DNA of 20,034 nt from CAZKTF01 sp964555565 (lineage in GTDB: Bacteria > Planctomycetota > JAJSAM01 > JAKLKS01). The stretch spans positions 1 through 20,034 of the forward strand of contig CAZKTF010000038.1 in assembly GCA_964555565.1 (NCBI GenBank). Reading direction: 5' to 3'. Positions 7,430-14,350 of the stretch are shown here, in pieces. A program made the translations under genes and the position numbers. Each line of letters starts with the position of its first letter. Within the stretch, counting starts at the first letter, position 1. The notes under the pieces were generated by a model. That model had not been told where the DNA came from and searched no databases. It saw only the letters and a list, made by a program, of their open reading frames with translations.

Positions 7430-7804
7430 TCACGAGACCCGGACCCAGCGGCCGGGGATCCAGGTCCTCGTGACGCGCTCCTCGGCGCGCTCGGGGACCC
7501 AGGTCCGGACCCACGTGGCCGGACGCACCTCGACGCGCACGAACCGCCGACGGCAGCGGTCGAGGCGCCACTCCACGACGGCGGGCAGGACCTCCTCGCG
7601 CCAGAAGCCCGGTTCGAGGATGACCCTCTCCACCCGGGTCTCCCAGCGGCCGGCGGCCCACGCGTAGCGCGGGGCCTCGCGCCGGAGGGTCACCACGAGA
7701 CGCCCGCGCCCGGCCGTCAACACGATGTCGTCGTGGGCCGCGGCGGGCGCCGCCGCACCGGCCGCAGCGGCGGCCCCGAGGATCCAGGTTCCCATCCAGC
7801 GCAT
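7430..7804 (-). CDS. Small exported protein of unknown function with WxxGxW-type motifs
   Basis: 124 residues. The start at ATG 7804 has GGAGG seven nt upstream. A signal peptide is clear: MRWMGTW, an Ala-rich hydrophobic core and a cleavage-like AAAH at about residues 22-25. The mature part of about 100 residues is rich in Trp, Arg and Val and has repeated short motifs of the type Y-x-W-x-x-G-x-W (YAWAAGRWE) and W-(V/I)-P-x-x (TWVPERAEE, TWIPGRW), a pattern seen in YXWXXGXW-type periplasmic proteins of unknown function. One Cys (in DRCRRRF) is present. It lies between the GGGGAC-palindrome array and purB, with no partner gene. Presumably periplasmic; function unknown. Confidence 0.7.
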   Translation of the reverse strand: MRWMGTWILGAAAAAGAAAPAAAHDDIVLTAGRGRLVVTLRREAPRYAWAAGRWETRVERVILEPGFWREEVLPAVVEWRLDRCRRRFVRVEVRPATWVRTWVPERAEERVTRTWIPGRWVRVS

Positions 7805-8004
7805 GGCTCGACCTCCCGGGCGGCCCGATCCCGACCTGCGGCCGCACCGGTGGTCCCGAGCGCGAGTCCCGTGCCATGCGTTCCATGCCCGTGCCGAGGC
7901 GAATCCCGGGCCGGAGCGTCGTCCGCGGGGGACAGGGCGTGTCCCTCCGGGGGGAATTGGCCGGGCGTGAAACCGGTGCCGTCCCCCCGGGCGATCCCTT
8001 CACG
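7805..8004. other. Intergenic stretch upstream of the small exported-protein gene
   Basis: No supported gene. It must contain the promoter of the 7804 gene, but no GNTANNNT box is visible. One imperfect stem, GGGAC (7929-7933) / GTCCC (7941-7945), resembles the palindromes of the adjacent array with a longer loop and may be a decayed copy. Confidence 0.3.
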
Positions 8005-8147
8005 CCCTGCCGGGGACACCCTGCCGGGGACAGTCCCCAAGACGGGGACAGTCCCCTACCCCTAGCCCTCTTCTGAGAGGGGGACCGTCCCCGAGAGGGG
8101 GGGGAAGGGGAGGGAAGGGGACAGTCCCCTGGTAGGGGACAGTCCCC
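8005..8147. repeat. REP-like array of GGGGAC-N-GTCCCC palindromes
   Basis: Five copies of a 13-nt odd palindrome: GGGGACAGTCCCC at 8026-8038, 8044-8056, 8117-8129 and 8135-8147, and GGGGACCGTCCCC at 8080-8092. Start-to-start distances are 18, 36, 37 and 18, so two close pairs flank a central variant symmetrically. On the left, the 14-mer CCCTGCCGGGGACA is tandemly duplicated (8005-8018, 8019-8032), giving an extra half-site. A stem CCCTCT/AGAGGG (8066-8081) lies between copies. The array begins 18 bp after the HEAT/TPR stop codon. Such palindromes are typical of REP sequences mobilised by RAYT (TnpA-REP) transposases; none is encoded in this window. It could also act as a transcription terminator or mRNA 3' stabiliser. 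Confidence 0.75.
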
Positions 8148-8165
8148 GGCTGCTCGGGTCCCCGG

Positions 8166-11100
8166 CTACTCGTCGAAAGCGAGGCGCGCGGTGGCGAGGG
8201 CCGCGTCCAGGGTGCCCCGGGAGCGCGGTCCGGCGAGGTCGGGGTCCACGCGGGCGTAGTCGAAGGCGCGGTCGTCGAGGGCGGCCGCCTCGGCGATCCT
8301 CTTCAGCGCCGCCTCCTCGTCGCCGAGGCGCGCGTGGGTCCGCCCGAGCAGGTAGCGGTACCAGGCCCAGGACCGGCTCCCCGTCTCCCGGTACGCCTCC
8401 TCGAGCTGGAGGGCGCGGCGCAGCGGCGCCAGGGCCCCGGCCGCGTCCCCGCGGGCGAGGCGCGCCTTCCCGAGCGCGTAGTGGGCGAATGCGTCCGAGG
8501 CGTCGGCCCGGGTGGCCCGGAGTGCCAGGGCCTCGGCCTGATCGAGGCGCTTCCCGAGCCCGACGAGGAGTTCCGAGGCGCGGCGGGCAACCTCGTCCTC
8601 CTCGCCGCCGACGGTCAGCGACTCCTCCACCCGCGCGGCCGCCTCGGCCTCCTTCTCCCCGCGGAACAGCGAGCCCGCGTCCACGAGCAGCCCCCAGGCG
8701 ACCTGGTTGCGCGCCTCCTGCTCGGCGGCCACCGGGTCGTGGAGCGGCAGCAGCGCCCTCCAGGCGGCCAGCGTCCGGCCCGCCGCGGCGAAGTCGTCCA
8801 CCTCCTGGAACTCGTACCAGAACCGCTCCCGGGCCGCGGCCACGTCCGCCTCCGACGCCCGCGGGGCGTTGCGGAGGACCTGGAGCCGGAGCACGGCCGA
8901 CGCCGCCGTGCGGGGCCGGTTGGGGAGCCGTTGCGGGGGGCTCCGCAGGTACCCCGCGAGCCAGGAGAGCCACTCCTCGGAGAGGGCGTAGGCGCGCCCG
9001 TCCTCGACCCGCTCGCCCAGCGCGCCGCGCAGCGCGGCGGCCAGCGGGCCGTCCCGCGTGCGGCCGAGCGCCGCGACGAGCGTGCGGCCGAGGACCTCGA
9101 GCTCCTGCGGCAGGGCCGGGCGCCAGGCAAGGTCCTCGCTCCGGTGGAGCCGCGGGTCCCGCGTGGCCACCTCGGCGGCGCGGGAGAAGCCCGGGTCGAG
9201 GGCCGCCTCCACGAGGGCGCCGAGCGCCTCCGGTCCCCCGCAGCGCCCGAGCGCCGCGACGGCCACGGACGCCACCTGCCGGCAGGCGGCGGTCACCGGG
9301 GCGTTCCCGGGCCTGAGCGCGCGGGGGAGCACGCGTCCGAGCAGCCCCGCCAGCGGCCCGGCCGCCTGCGGGAGGCGCAGGTCGCCGAGGGCCTCGGCCG
9401 CCGTGATCGCGGTCGCGAGGTCGTCCTGCGCGAGCGTGGCGGGGTCCCCCGGGGGGAGGAGCGCGGCCAGGGGTACCAGGACCGCGGGGTCGTGCGTCGT
9501 CCCGAGGACGTGGAGCAGGTGGCGCCGCTCCTCGCCCCCGCGGGCCTTCGAGAGCAGCTCCAGCAGGAGGGGGGTCCGGGCCGGGTCCCCCGCGCGCCCG
9601 AGGAGGCCGACCGCGGTCTCGCGCTCCAGCTCGACCGGGTCGGGCCGCGTGACCGACCGCAGGACCCCCGCGGGGGCCCGCGCCTTCGCCGACTTCGCCT
9701 CGAGCGCGTTGAGCGCCATCAGACGGAGCGCCCCGTCCGCCCCGGCGAGGACCCTCTCGAAGGCCGCCTCCGCCCCGGGTCCCCCCGCGGCGGCGAGCGC
9801 GGCGAAGAGCCGGTCGCGGATCCCCGGGGTGTCCTCGACCTCCAGCCGCGCCGCGAGCGCGGGCACCGCCTCCGGGTCCGCCAACGTGACCAGGTTGTCC
9901 GCCGCGGCGCCGCGGACGTCCGGGTTGGCGTGGGAGAGGAGGCCCGCCAGGAGCCCCGCGGCGTCGGGCCCCCCGGCGAACCGGATCGAGGAGACGATGG
10001 CGGTGCGCACCGCGGTGGCGTTGGAGGCGATGCGCGCGCGGACCTCGGCCTCCTCGGCGACGCCGAGCGGGGTGTCGGCCCCGTAGACCGGCGGCGGGTC
10101 GTCGCCCCCGTCCTCGGCGTCCAGGCAGCGGAGGAGGACCTCGACGGTGGCGGGGCCCCGGGCCGCAGAGAGGGCCTGGGCCGCCGCGCAGCGCACCCGG
10201 AACCTCCTGTCGGAGAGGAACGGGCCCAGCTCCTCGGCCGCGCGCGCCCCGGCGTCCTTCTGGAGGAGGTCCAGGAGCGTGACGAGCATCTCCGCGTCCC
10301 GCTCCGCCGCGACGGCGCGCCGGAGCACCGCCCCGTCGCGCAGCTCCGGGTGGTCTTTCACGGCTTCCGCCGCCGCGCGCCGCAGCGGGAGCGGCGGGTC
10401 CTCGCCGGGACCCGCCACGAGCGCCCGGGCCACGAGCCCCGCGGCGTCCTCCCCCCCCGAGGCCGCGATCGCGCGCAGGACCTTCCCCTGGAGCGCGAAG
10501 TCGCCCCGCGAGCCCGGGTAGATCTCGCGCAGCAGCGTCCCCAGTTCCCTCGGGCAGACGGTGCGCGCGAGCTCGGCGGCGTCCTCGCGGAGCCGGTAGG
10601 AGACCGAGGGGTTGCGCAGGACCGCGACGAGGGTCTCGGCCGCGCGCGCGCCGCGCAGGCGCAGCACCAGCTCCAGGACCTGGCGGTCGTTCCCCCCCCG
10701 CATGTCCTCCCTCTGCGGGCGCGGTGGCTGCGTCACCTCCTCCAGGAGGGCCGCGGCCGCGGGCTCGCCGATCTCCACCATCGCGCGGCGGGCGGTCCCC
10801 GGCGCGTCGATCTCCGCCTCGCGGTGCCCCTGGCGGTACACGCGGACCAGGTCCGCCAGGGCCTCGCGGTCCGCGGCGGCCTCCGGCCCCCCCGTCCGGA
10901 ACCACTCCCGCAGGGCGTGGCCGGCGAGGGGATGGAGGCAGCCCTTCCCGAGGTCCCGCAGCGCGGCGCGCACCGCCGCGTCCCCCCCCCAGCCGTCGGC
11001 GAGGCCGCGCAGGACGCGGAGCGCGGTCTCCACCTCGAGATGGCGGGCCTCCGGCCCGATCGATCCCGGGGCGCCGAAGCCTGAGAGGGCCCGGAGGAGG

Positions 11101-11735
11101 GCGTCCCGGGCGGGGGGGGGCCTCAGGTCGGCGAGCGCGAGGACGGCGCGCCGGTGCACGTCGGGGTCGTCGTCCGCGGCGAGCCGGAGGAGGTCCTGCG
11201 TGACCGCGGCGGGAGCGAGCGTCCCGCGCACCGCCCGCGTCCGGACCGCCTCCACGGCCGCGTACCGGACCCGCCAGGACGCGTCGCGGAGGAGTCCGAT
11301 CAGGGCCCGGGCCCCCGCCGCGCCGTCGCGGAGGCCGAGGCCCTCGGCCGCGGCCGCGCGCACGGCCCAGGCGGGGTCCCCCGCGGCCTCCTCGAGCAGG
11401 GGCTCCAGCGCCGGGTCGTCCATGGCCCCCAGTCCCCGCACGAGGAGCGACCGCCCGAACCAGTCCGCCCCGCGGAGGGCCTCCACGGCCGCGGGGGCCG
11501 CGTCCCACCCGATCCCCGCGAGCACCCGCCAGCCCTCCTTCGCCGCGTCCGGGGTCGAGGGGCGGGTCACCGCCCGCACGGCGTCGGCGACGGCGCGCCG
11601 GCGCGCCTCGCCCATCGCGGGGCGCGCGGGGACCCCGTCCGGGAGCGCGTAGGGCGGGAGGGGGGACGGGTCCTCGGCGCGGGCGGGAAGGGCGCCGAGG
11701 AGGAGGGCGAGGAGGAACGGGGCGACCCGGTTCAC
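8166..11735 (-). CDS. Large exported HEAT-repeat protein with C-terminal TPR region
   Basis: 1189 residues from GTG 11735. The N-terminus MNRVAPFLLALLLGALPARA is a signal peptide cleaved near ARA-ED. From about residue 60 to 840, helical HEAT-type repeats dominate (for example DPALEPLLEEAAGDPAWAVRAAAAEGLG and DASWRVRYAAVEAVR), with the recurring D-x-x-V-R-x-x-A-A pattern and poorly conserved stretches between. Around 1060-1150 there are two or three TPR-like helix pairs (AFAHYALGKARLARGDAAGALAPLRRALQ; YRYLLGRTHARLGDEEAALKRI). No catalytic motif is seen, so a periplasmic or surface scaffold is likely; the partner is unknown. In-frame codons reach 11810, but that start lies in an inverted repeat. 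GTG 11735 is chosen because the signal peptide begins there and a TAGGAT box lies exactly 7 nt upstream. Confidence 0.85.
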   Translation of the reverse strand: MNRVAPFLLALLLGALPARAEDPSPLPPYALPDGVPARPAMGEARRRAVADAVRAVTRPSTPDAAKEGWRVLAGIGWDAAPAAVEALRGADWFGRSLLVRGLGAMDDPALEPLLEEAAGDPAWAVRAAAAEGLGLRDGAAGARALIGLLRDASWRVRYAAVEAVRTRAVRGTLAPAAVTQDLLRLAADDDPDVHRRAVLALADLRPPPARDALLRALSGFGAPGSIGPEARHLEVETALRVLRGLADGWGGDAAVRAALRDLGKGCLHPLAGHALREWFRTGGPEAAADREALADLVRVYRQGHREAEIDAPGTARRAMVEIGEPAAAALLEEVTQPPRPQREDMRGGNDRQVLELVLRLRGARAAETLVAVLRNPSVSYRLREDAAELARTVCPRELGTLLREIYPGSRGDFALQGKVLRAIAASGGEDAAGLVARALVAGPGEDPPLPLRRAAAEAVKDHPELRDGAVLRRAVAAERDAEMLVTLLDLLQKDAGARAAEELGPFLSDRRFRVRCAAAQALSAARGPATVEVLLRCLDAEDGGDDPPPVYGADTPLGVAEEAEVRARIASNATAVRTAIVSSIRFAGGPDAAGLLAGLLSHANPDVRGAAADNLVTLADPEAVPALAARLEVEDTPGIRDRLFAALAAAGGPGAEAAFERVLAGADGALRLMALNALEAKSAKARAPAGVLRSVTRPDPVELERETAVGLLGRAGDPARTPLLLELLSKARGGEERRHLLHVLGTTHDPAVLVPLAALLPPGDPATLAQDDLATAITAAEALGDLRLPQAAGPLAGLLGRVLPRALRPGNAPVTAACRQVASVAVAALGRCGGPEALGALVEAALDPGFSRAAEVATRDPRLHRSEDLAWRPALPQELEVLGRTLVAALGRTRDGPLAAALRGALGERVEDGRAYALSEEWLSWLAGYLRSPPQRLPNRPRTAASAVLRLQVLRNAPRASEADVAAARERFWYEFQEVDDFAAAGRTLAAWRALLPLHDPVAAEQEARNQVAWGLLVDAGSLFRGEKEAEAAARVEESLTVGGEEDEVARRASELLVGLGKRLDQAEALALRATRADASDAFAHYALGKARLARGDAAGALAPLRRALQLEEAYRETGSRSWAWYRYLLGRTHARLGDEEAALKRIAEAAALDDRAFDYARVDPDLAGPRSRGTLDAALATARLAFDE

Positions 11736-11742
11736 GATGGTG

Positions 11743-11750
11743 ATCCTAAC
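11743..11750 (-). promoter_or_regulatory. Predicted -10 box GTTAGGAT of the HEAT/TPR gene (leaderless)
   Basis: TAGGAT on the minus strand, seven nt (CACCATC), then GTG 11735. There is no Shine-Dalgarno sequence at usable distance once transcription starts near the GTG. The 17-bp inverted repeat at 11757-11822 lies directly upstream, over the -35 region. Confidence 0.6.
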
Positions 11751-11756
11751 GGCGAA

Positions 11757-11822
11757 GCCCCTATCACGATGCCGCGCGAGCCGCGGGGGGCGGCAACGCG
11801 GCAGGGGCATCGTGATAGGGGC
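11757..11822. repeat. 17-bp perfect inverted repeat upstream of the HEAT/TPR promoter
   Basis: GCCCCTATCACGATGCC (11757-11773) is exactly reverse-complementary to 11806-11822, separated by 32 bp. The inner sequence offers an alternative stem TGCCGCG (11770-11776) / CGCGGCA (11797-11803), so two mutually exclusive folds are possible. It lies 9 bp upstream of the predicted -10 element of the HEAT/TPR gene. It could be a regulator site, a REP-type repeat or the end product of an insertion; the sequence alone does not decide. Confidence 0.6.
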
Positions 11823-11826
11823 GCTC

Positions 11827-11878
11827 AGGGTCTGACCTCATTCGCCTGGCCCGGGCCAGGCGAATGGGGTCTGACCCC
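11827..11878. repeat. REP/REPIN-like 13-26-13 palindromic element with GGGGTCTGACCCC
   Basis: Three abutting parts: the 13-mer AGGGTCTGACCTC (11827-11839), a perfect 26-bp palindrome (11840-11865, half ATTCGCCTGGCCC), and the 13-mer GGGGTCTGACCCC (11866-11878). The 13-mers are themselves odd palindromes (GGGGTC-T-GACCCC), the same design as the GGGGAC-A-GTCCCC units at 8026-8147 but a different sequence. The element ends 7 bp before the nnrD stop codon on the minus strand and may also serve as its terminator. GGGGTC(T/A)GACCCC motifs are commonly linked to RAYT transposases; none is in this window. Confidence 0.7.
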
Positions 11879-11885
11879 TTGCTCC

Positions 11886-12743
11886 TCAGGACCCCCGGAA
11901 CGCCTCCGGCAGGCAGTCGAGGATGTCCGTGGCGATCATCGAGACCTGGCCGAAGCGCCGGGCCGCGATGTCGCCGGCCCGCCCGTGGACGGACACCCCG
12001 AGCACCGCGGCGTCGAAGGGCGCGAGCCCCTGGGCCGCGAGCGCCGCGACGACCCCCGCGAGCACGTCCCCCGATCCGCCCGTGGCCATCCCCGGGTTGC
12101 CGGTGCGGTTCTCGTAGAGGCGCTCGCCGTCGGAGACGAGCGTCCGGTGCCCCTTCAGGACGACCACCGCGCCCGTGAGGCGCACCAGGTCGGCGAGGAC
12201 CTCGCGCCGGTCGAGGGTGGAGATCTTCCGCGGCTCGATCCCCAGCAGGCGCGCGGCCTCGACGGGGTGCGGGGTGAGGACGAAGGAGGCCTGCGCCTCC
12301 CGCACCCGCTCCCCGTGGCCCGCCAGCAGGTTCAGGCCGTCGGCGTCGAGGACCGTGACCGCCTCCACCGAGGTCATGAAGGACCGCACGAACTCCCCCG
12401 TGTCCGGGTCGCGCCCGAGGCCGGGGCCGAGGACCACCGCCCGGCAGCGGGTGGAGAAGCGGAGCGCGGGGGCGAGCGCGGCGTGGGAGAGCGCGCCGCC
12501 CGCCGTGTCGGGGAGGCCGAGGGACATGGCGCAGGTCGTGCGCGACGCGACGACGGGCTGGACCTCGCGCGGGCATCCCACGGTCGCCAGCCCCGCCCCC
12601 GCCCGCAGCGCCGCCTCCGCCGCCAGGACCGCGGCCCCCGTCAGGCCCGGGGAGCCGCCCAGCACGAAGACGTGCCCGTAGTCGCCCTTGTGGGAGTCCG
12701 GCCGGCGCCGGGGGAGGCGGGGGACCGCGCGGACCGTCTTCAC
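11886..12743 (-). CDS. nnrD: ADP/ATP-dependent NAD(P)H-hydrate dehydratase (YjeF C-terminal/CARKD domain)
   Basis: Metabolite-repair enzyme of the ribokinase-like fold that dehydrates the damaged (S)-NADHX/NADPHX back to NAD(P)H using a nucleoside phosphate. The 285 residues contain the family blocks DSHKGDYGHVFVLGGSPGLTGA (16-37), VVLGPGLG (103-110), VLDADGLNLL (131-140), LTPHPVEAARLLG (156-168), VVLKGHRTLV (194-203) and the nucleotide/active-site loop NPGMATGGSGDVLAG (216-230). It is a stand-alone dehydratase: the N-terminal epimerase domain (NnrE) often fused to it is absent and must be encoded elsewhere. The start GTG 12743 overlaps the asparaginase stop as GTGA, indicating translational coupling; the pairing has no obvious metabolic logic. 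The long upstream in-frame extension is a shadow of the asparaginase gene. Confidence 0.93.
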   Translation of the reverse strand: MKTVRAVPRLPRRRPDSHKGDYGHVFVLGGSPGLTGAAVLAAEAALRAGAGLATVGCPREVQPVVASRTTCAMSLGLPDTAGGALSHAALAPALRFSTRCRAVVLGPGLGRDPDTGEFVRSFMTSVEAVTVLDADGLNLLAGHGERVREAQASFVLTPHPVEAARLLGIEPRKISTLDRREVLADLVRLTGAVVVLKGHRTLVSDGERLYENRTGNPGMATGGSGDVLAGVVAALAAQGLAPFDAAVLGVSVHGRAGDIAARRFGQVSMIATDILDCLPEAFRGS

Positions 12744-13801
12744 CGGGTCCCCCCCGGTCCGGCCAGGTGGCCGTTGCGGATCGCCGCGAGGGACCGGGCC
12801 CCGCGCGGGAGGACCGCCTCGAGTTCCCCCACGAGGAGCCCGCGGTGGTTGCGCATCACGGTGTCCCCCGAGGGGCCCACGGCGGCCGCCTCCTCCTCCG
12901 AGAGGACCCCGGCCTGGCGGAGGACCGCGACGGCCAGCGGGATCCGGAGCCTGTCCCCCCCGTCGTCGGCCTTCAGCGCGATGCCGAGCGCGAGCGCGGG
13001 CACCGCGAGCCCCTGCACCCCCTCCGCGCCGAGCTTGGAGAGGACGCGCCCGCCCGCGGCCCGCATGAGCGCCGTGTCCCCGCGCCCCTCGCCCGCCACC
13101 ATGTGCGGGTGCCGCGTCATCGCGGACACGATCCGCCTCGCCGCCGCGGCCTCCGCGGGCGGGATGCCCGCGTCCGGGGCGCCGAGGCGCCCGAAGGCCG
13201 CCGCCGCGGCCTCCAGCGGGAGGGTCCAGGCGGGGGCGCTGCAGCCGTCCACGGCGTGCCCGATCGCCTCGGGCGGGATCCCGGCGAACAGTGCCAGGTT
13301 GCGGCGGTTGGCCTCCTGCACCGGGTGGTCCGGCCGGAGGTAGTCCTCGAGGCTCGCCCCCAGGTGCTTCGCCGTGAGGACCATGGCCGTGTGCTTCCCG
13401 GAGCAGTTGTTGTGGACCACCTCGGGGGCCTGGCCCTCGCGCACCAGGTCGAAGGAGGCCCGGGTCGCGGCGGGCGGGTGCACCCCGCAGCGGAGCGCCG
13501 ACGGGTCGATGCCCCCCTTCGCCATCATCGAGAGGACGGCCCGCACGTGGACCGGCTCCCCCCCGTGGGAGGCGCAGGCCACGGCCAGCTCCTCCTCCGT
13601 GACGCCGAAGGCGTCCGCGGCCCCCGACAGGACGAACCCCAGCGCCTGGAAGGGCTTGGCGCTCGAGCGGAGGAAGACCCGGCCCTCGGTGTCCCCGAGG
13701 CGGAAGACGATGGCGCCGCGGTGCCACGCGGCGAGCGCCCCGCGGTGCACCGACTCGACGATCCCTCCCCGCCGCACGCGCAGCAGGACCGGGTTGGCCA
13801 T
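12740..13801 (-). CDS. L-asparaginase, Rhizobium etli AII / ReAV type (Asparaginase_II family)
   Basis: Hydrolyses L-asparagine to aspartate and ammonia; cytoplasmic (no signal peptide). The 353 residues belong to the thermolabile R. etli-type family, unrelated to the E. coli AnsA/AnsB enzymes. All key residues described for ReAV have clear equivalents: the first Ser-Lys tandem S46/K49 (RSSAKPFQ), S78 in CASHGGE, K277 in ALKADDGG, and zinc-site residues C133/K136 (NNCSGKH) and D185/C187 (VDGCSAP). Start ATG 13801 (MANPVLLRVRRGG) fits the family N-terminus and sits exactly 7 nt after a TACCCT box without a Shine-Dalgarno sequence. Its TGA overlaps the nnrD GTG. The much longer open frame upstream to 15793 is a shadow of the oppositely oriented BFN and M28 genes. 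Confidence 0.93.
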   Translation of the reverse strand: MANPVLLRVRRGGIVESVHRGALAAWHRGAIVFRLGDTEGRVFLRSSAKPFQALGFVLSGAADAFGVTEEELAVACASHGGEPVHVRAVLSMMAKGGIDPSALRCGVHPPAATRASFDLVREGQAPEVVHNNCSGKHTAMVLTAKHLGASLEDYLRPDHPVQEANRRNLALFAGIPPEAIGHAVDGCSAPAWTLPLEAAAAAFGRLGAPDAGIPPAEAAAARRIVSAMTRHPHMVAGEGRGDTALMRAAGGRVLSKLGAEGVQGLAVPALALGIALKADDGGDRLRIPLAVAVLRQAGVLSEEEAAAVGPSGDTVMRNHRGLLVGELEAVLPRGARSLAAIRNGHLAGPGGTR

Positions 13802-13808
13802 CCCCGAG

Positions 13809-13816
13809 AGGGTAGC
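13809..13816 (-). promoter_or_regulatory. Predicted -10 box GCTACCCT of the asparaginase-nnrD unit (leaderless)
   Basis: TACCCT on the minus strand, seven nt (CTCGGGG), then ATG 13801. It lies in a 135-bp divergent intergenic region whose other side carries the BFN promoter at 13922, so the two units are transcribed away from each other. Confidence 0.55.
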
Positions 13817-13921
13817 CCCGGCCGCGGGCCGCCGGGAGGCTAATGCGCGCCCCGGCCGCTCGCGCGTCCGGGCGGCCTCCCGGGGGCGAATCCGGTCGGT
13901 TTCCCCGGCCCCCGGGCCGGT

Positions 13922-13929
13922 GGTAGCAT
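13922..13929 (+). promoter_or_regulatory. Predicted -10 box GGTAGCAT of the BFN-M28 unit (leaderless)
   Basis: TAGCAT (13924-13929) contains an ATG at 13928, but the next in-frame ATG at 13937 is exactly 7 nt past the box, the same spacing as at purB, asparaginase and the HEAT/TPR gene. This makes 13937 the better start. Confidence 0.6.
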
Positions 13930-13936
13930 GGCCCCG

Positions 13937-14344
13937 ATGGTGGAATGCGAGCTCAGCCGGATCGTCCTCCGCGACACGAGCGAGGAGCAGTTCATCTACC
14001 TCAAGGAGAAGTCCGGAGAGGGCCGCGTGTTCCCCATCGTCATCGGGCGGCCCGAGGCCCGGGCGATCGACCGGCGGGTCCGCAACCTCGCCAGCCCGCG
14101 TCCCATGAGCCACGACCTCCTGGCCGCGGTCGTGGACGCGCTCGGCGCGCGCCTGGAGCGCGTCGCCATCACCGACCTCAAGGACGGGACCTTCTTCGCG
14201 ACGCTCCGCCTCGCGCGGGACGGGGAGACCGTGGAGGTGGACAGCCGCCCGAGCGACGCCATCGCCCTGGCCGTGCGCGCGAACGCCCCCATCTTCGTCT
14301 CCGAGGAAGTCCTCCGCGAGGCGGGCGCCGCCCCGCAGTCCTGA
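13937..14344 (+). CDS. Bifunctional nuclease (BFN/DUF151) domain protein
   Basis: 135-residue single-domain member of the BFN family (PF02577), named for plant proteins with RNase and DNase activity; bacterial roles are poorly defined. Family blocks are visible: MVECELSRIVLRD at the start, IYLKEKSGEGRVFPIVIG (about 20-37), EARAIDRR with the conserved E-A-x-A-I pattern, RPMSHDLL (56-63), VAITDLKDGTFFATL (75-89), and the hallmark VDSRPSDAIALAVRANAPIFVSEEVL (97-122). Start 13937 is preferred to the in-frame ATG 13928, which sits inside the -10 box; the family typically begins MVE/MIE. The M28 peptidase gene follows after 6 bp. Confidence 0.92.
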   Translation: MVECELSRIVLRDTSEEQFIYLKEKSGEGRVFPIVIGRPEARAIDRRVRNLASPRPMSHDLLAAVVDALGARLERVAITDLKDGTFFATLRLARDGETVEVDSRPSDAIALAVRANAPIFVSEEVLREAGAAPQS

Positions 14345-14350
14345 GCGCGC

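Noticed and set aside
8005..8147. CRISPR array
   Set aside because: The repeats are 13-nt palindromes with short, irregular, low-complexity spacers; no cas gene and no 25-40-nt repeat-spacer pattern.
8334..11084. 916-codon plus-strand frame opposite the HEAT/TPR gene
   Set aside because: Antisense shadow with low-complexity composition and no ribosome-binding site.
8062..11508. 1148-codon minus-strand frame overlapping the HEAT/TPR gene
   Set aside because: Gly/Arg/Pro-rich translation without repeats or signal peptide; the HEAT/TPR frame is clearly the coding one.
11736..11810. Start of the HEAT/TPR protein at 11810
   Set aside because: That start lies inside the 17-bp inverted repeat and puts 25 basic residues before the signal peptide; GTG 11735 fits better.
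13928..13930. ATG 13928 as the BFN start
   Set aside because: It lies within the TAGCAT box; ATG 13937 has the 7-nt leaderless spacing and matches the family N-terminus.
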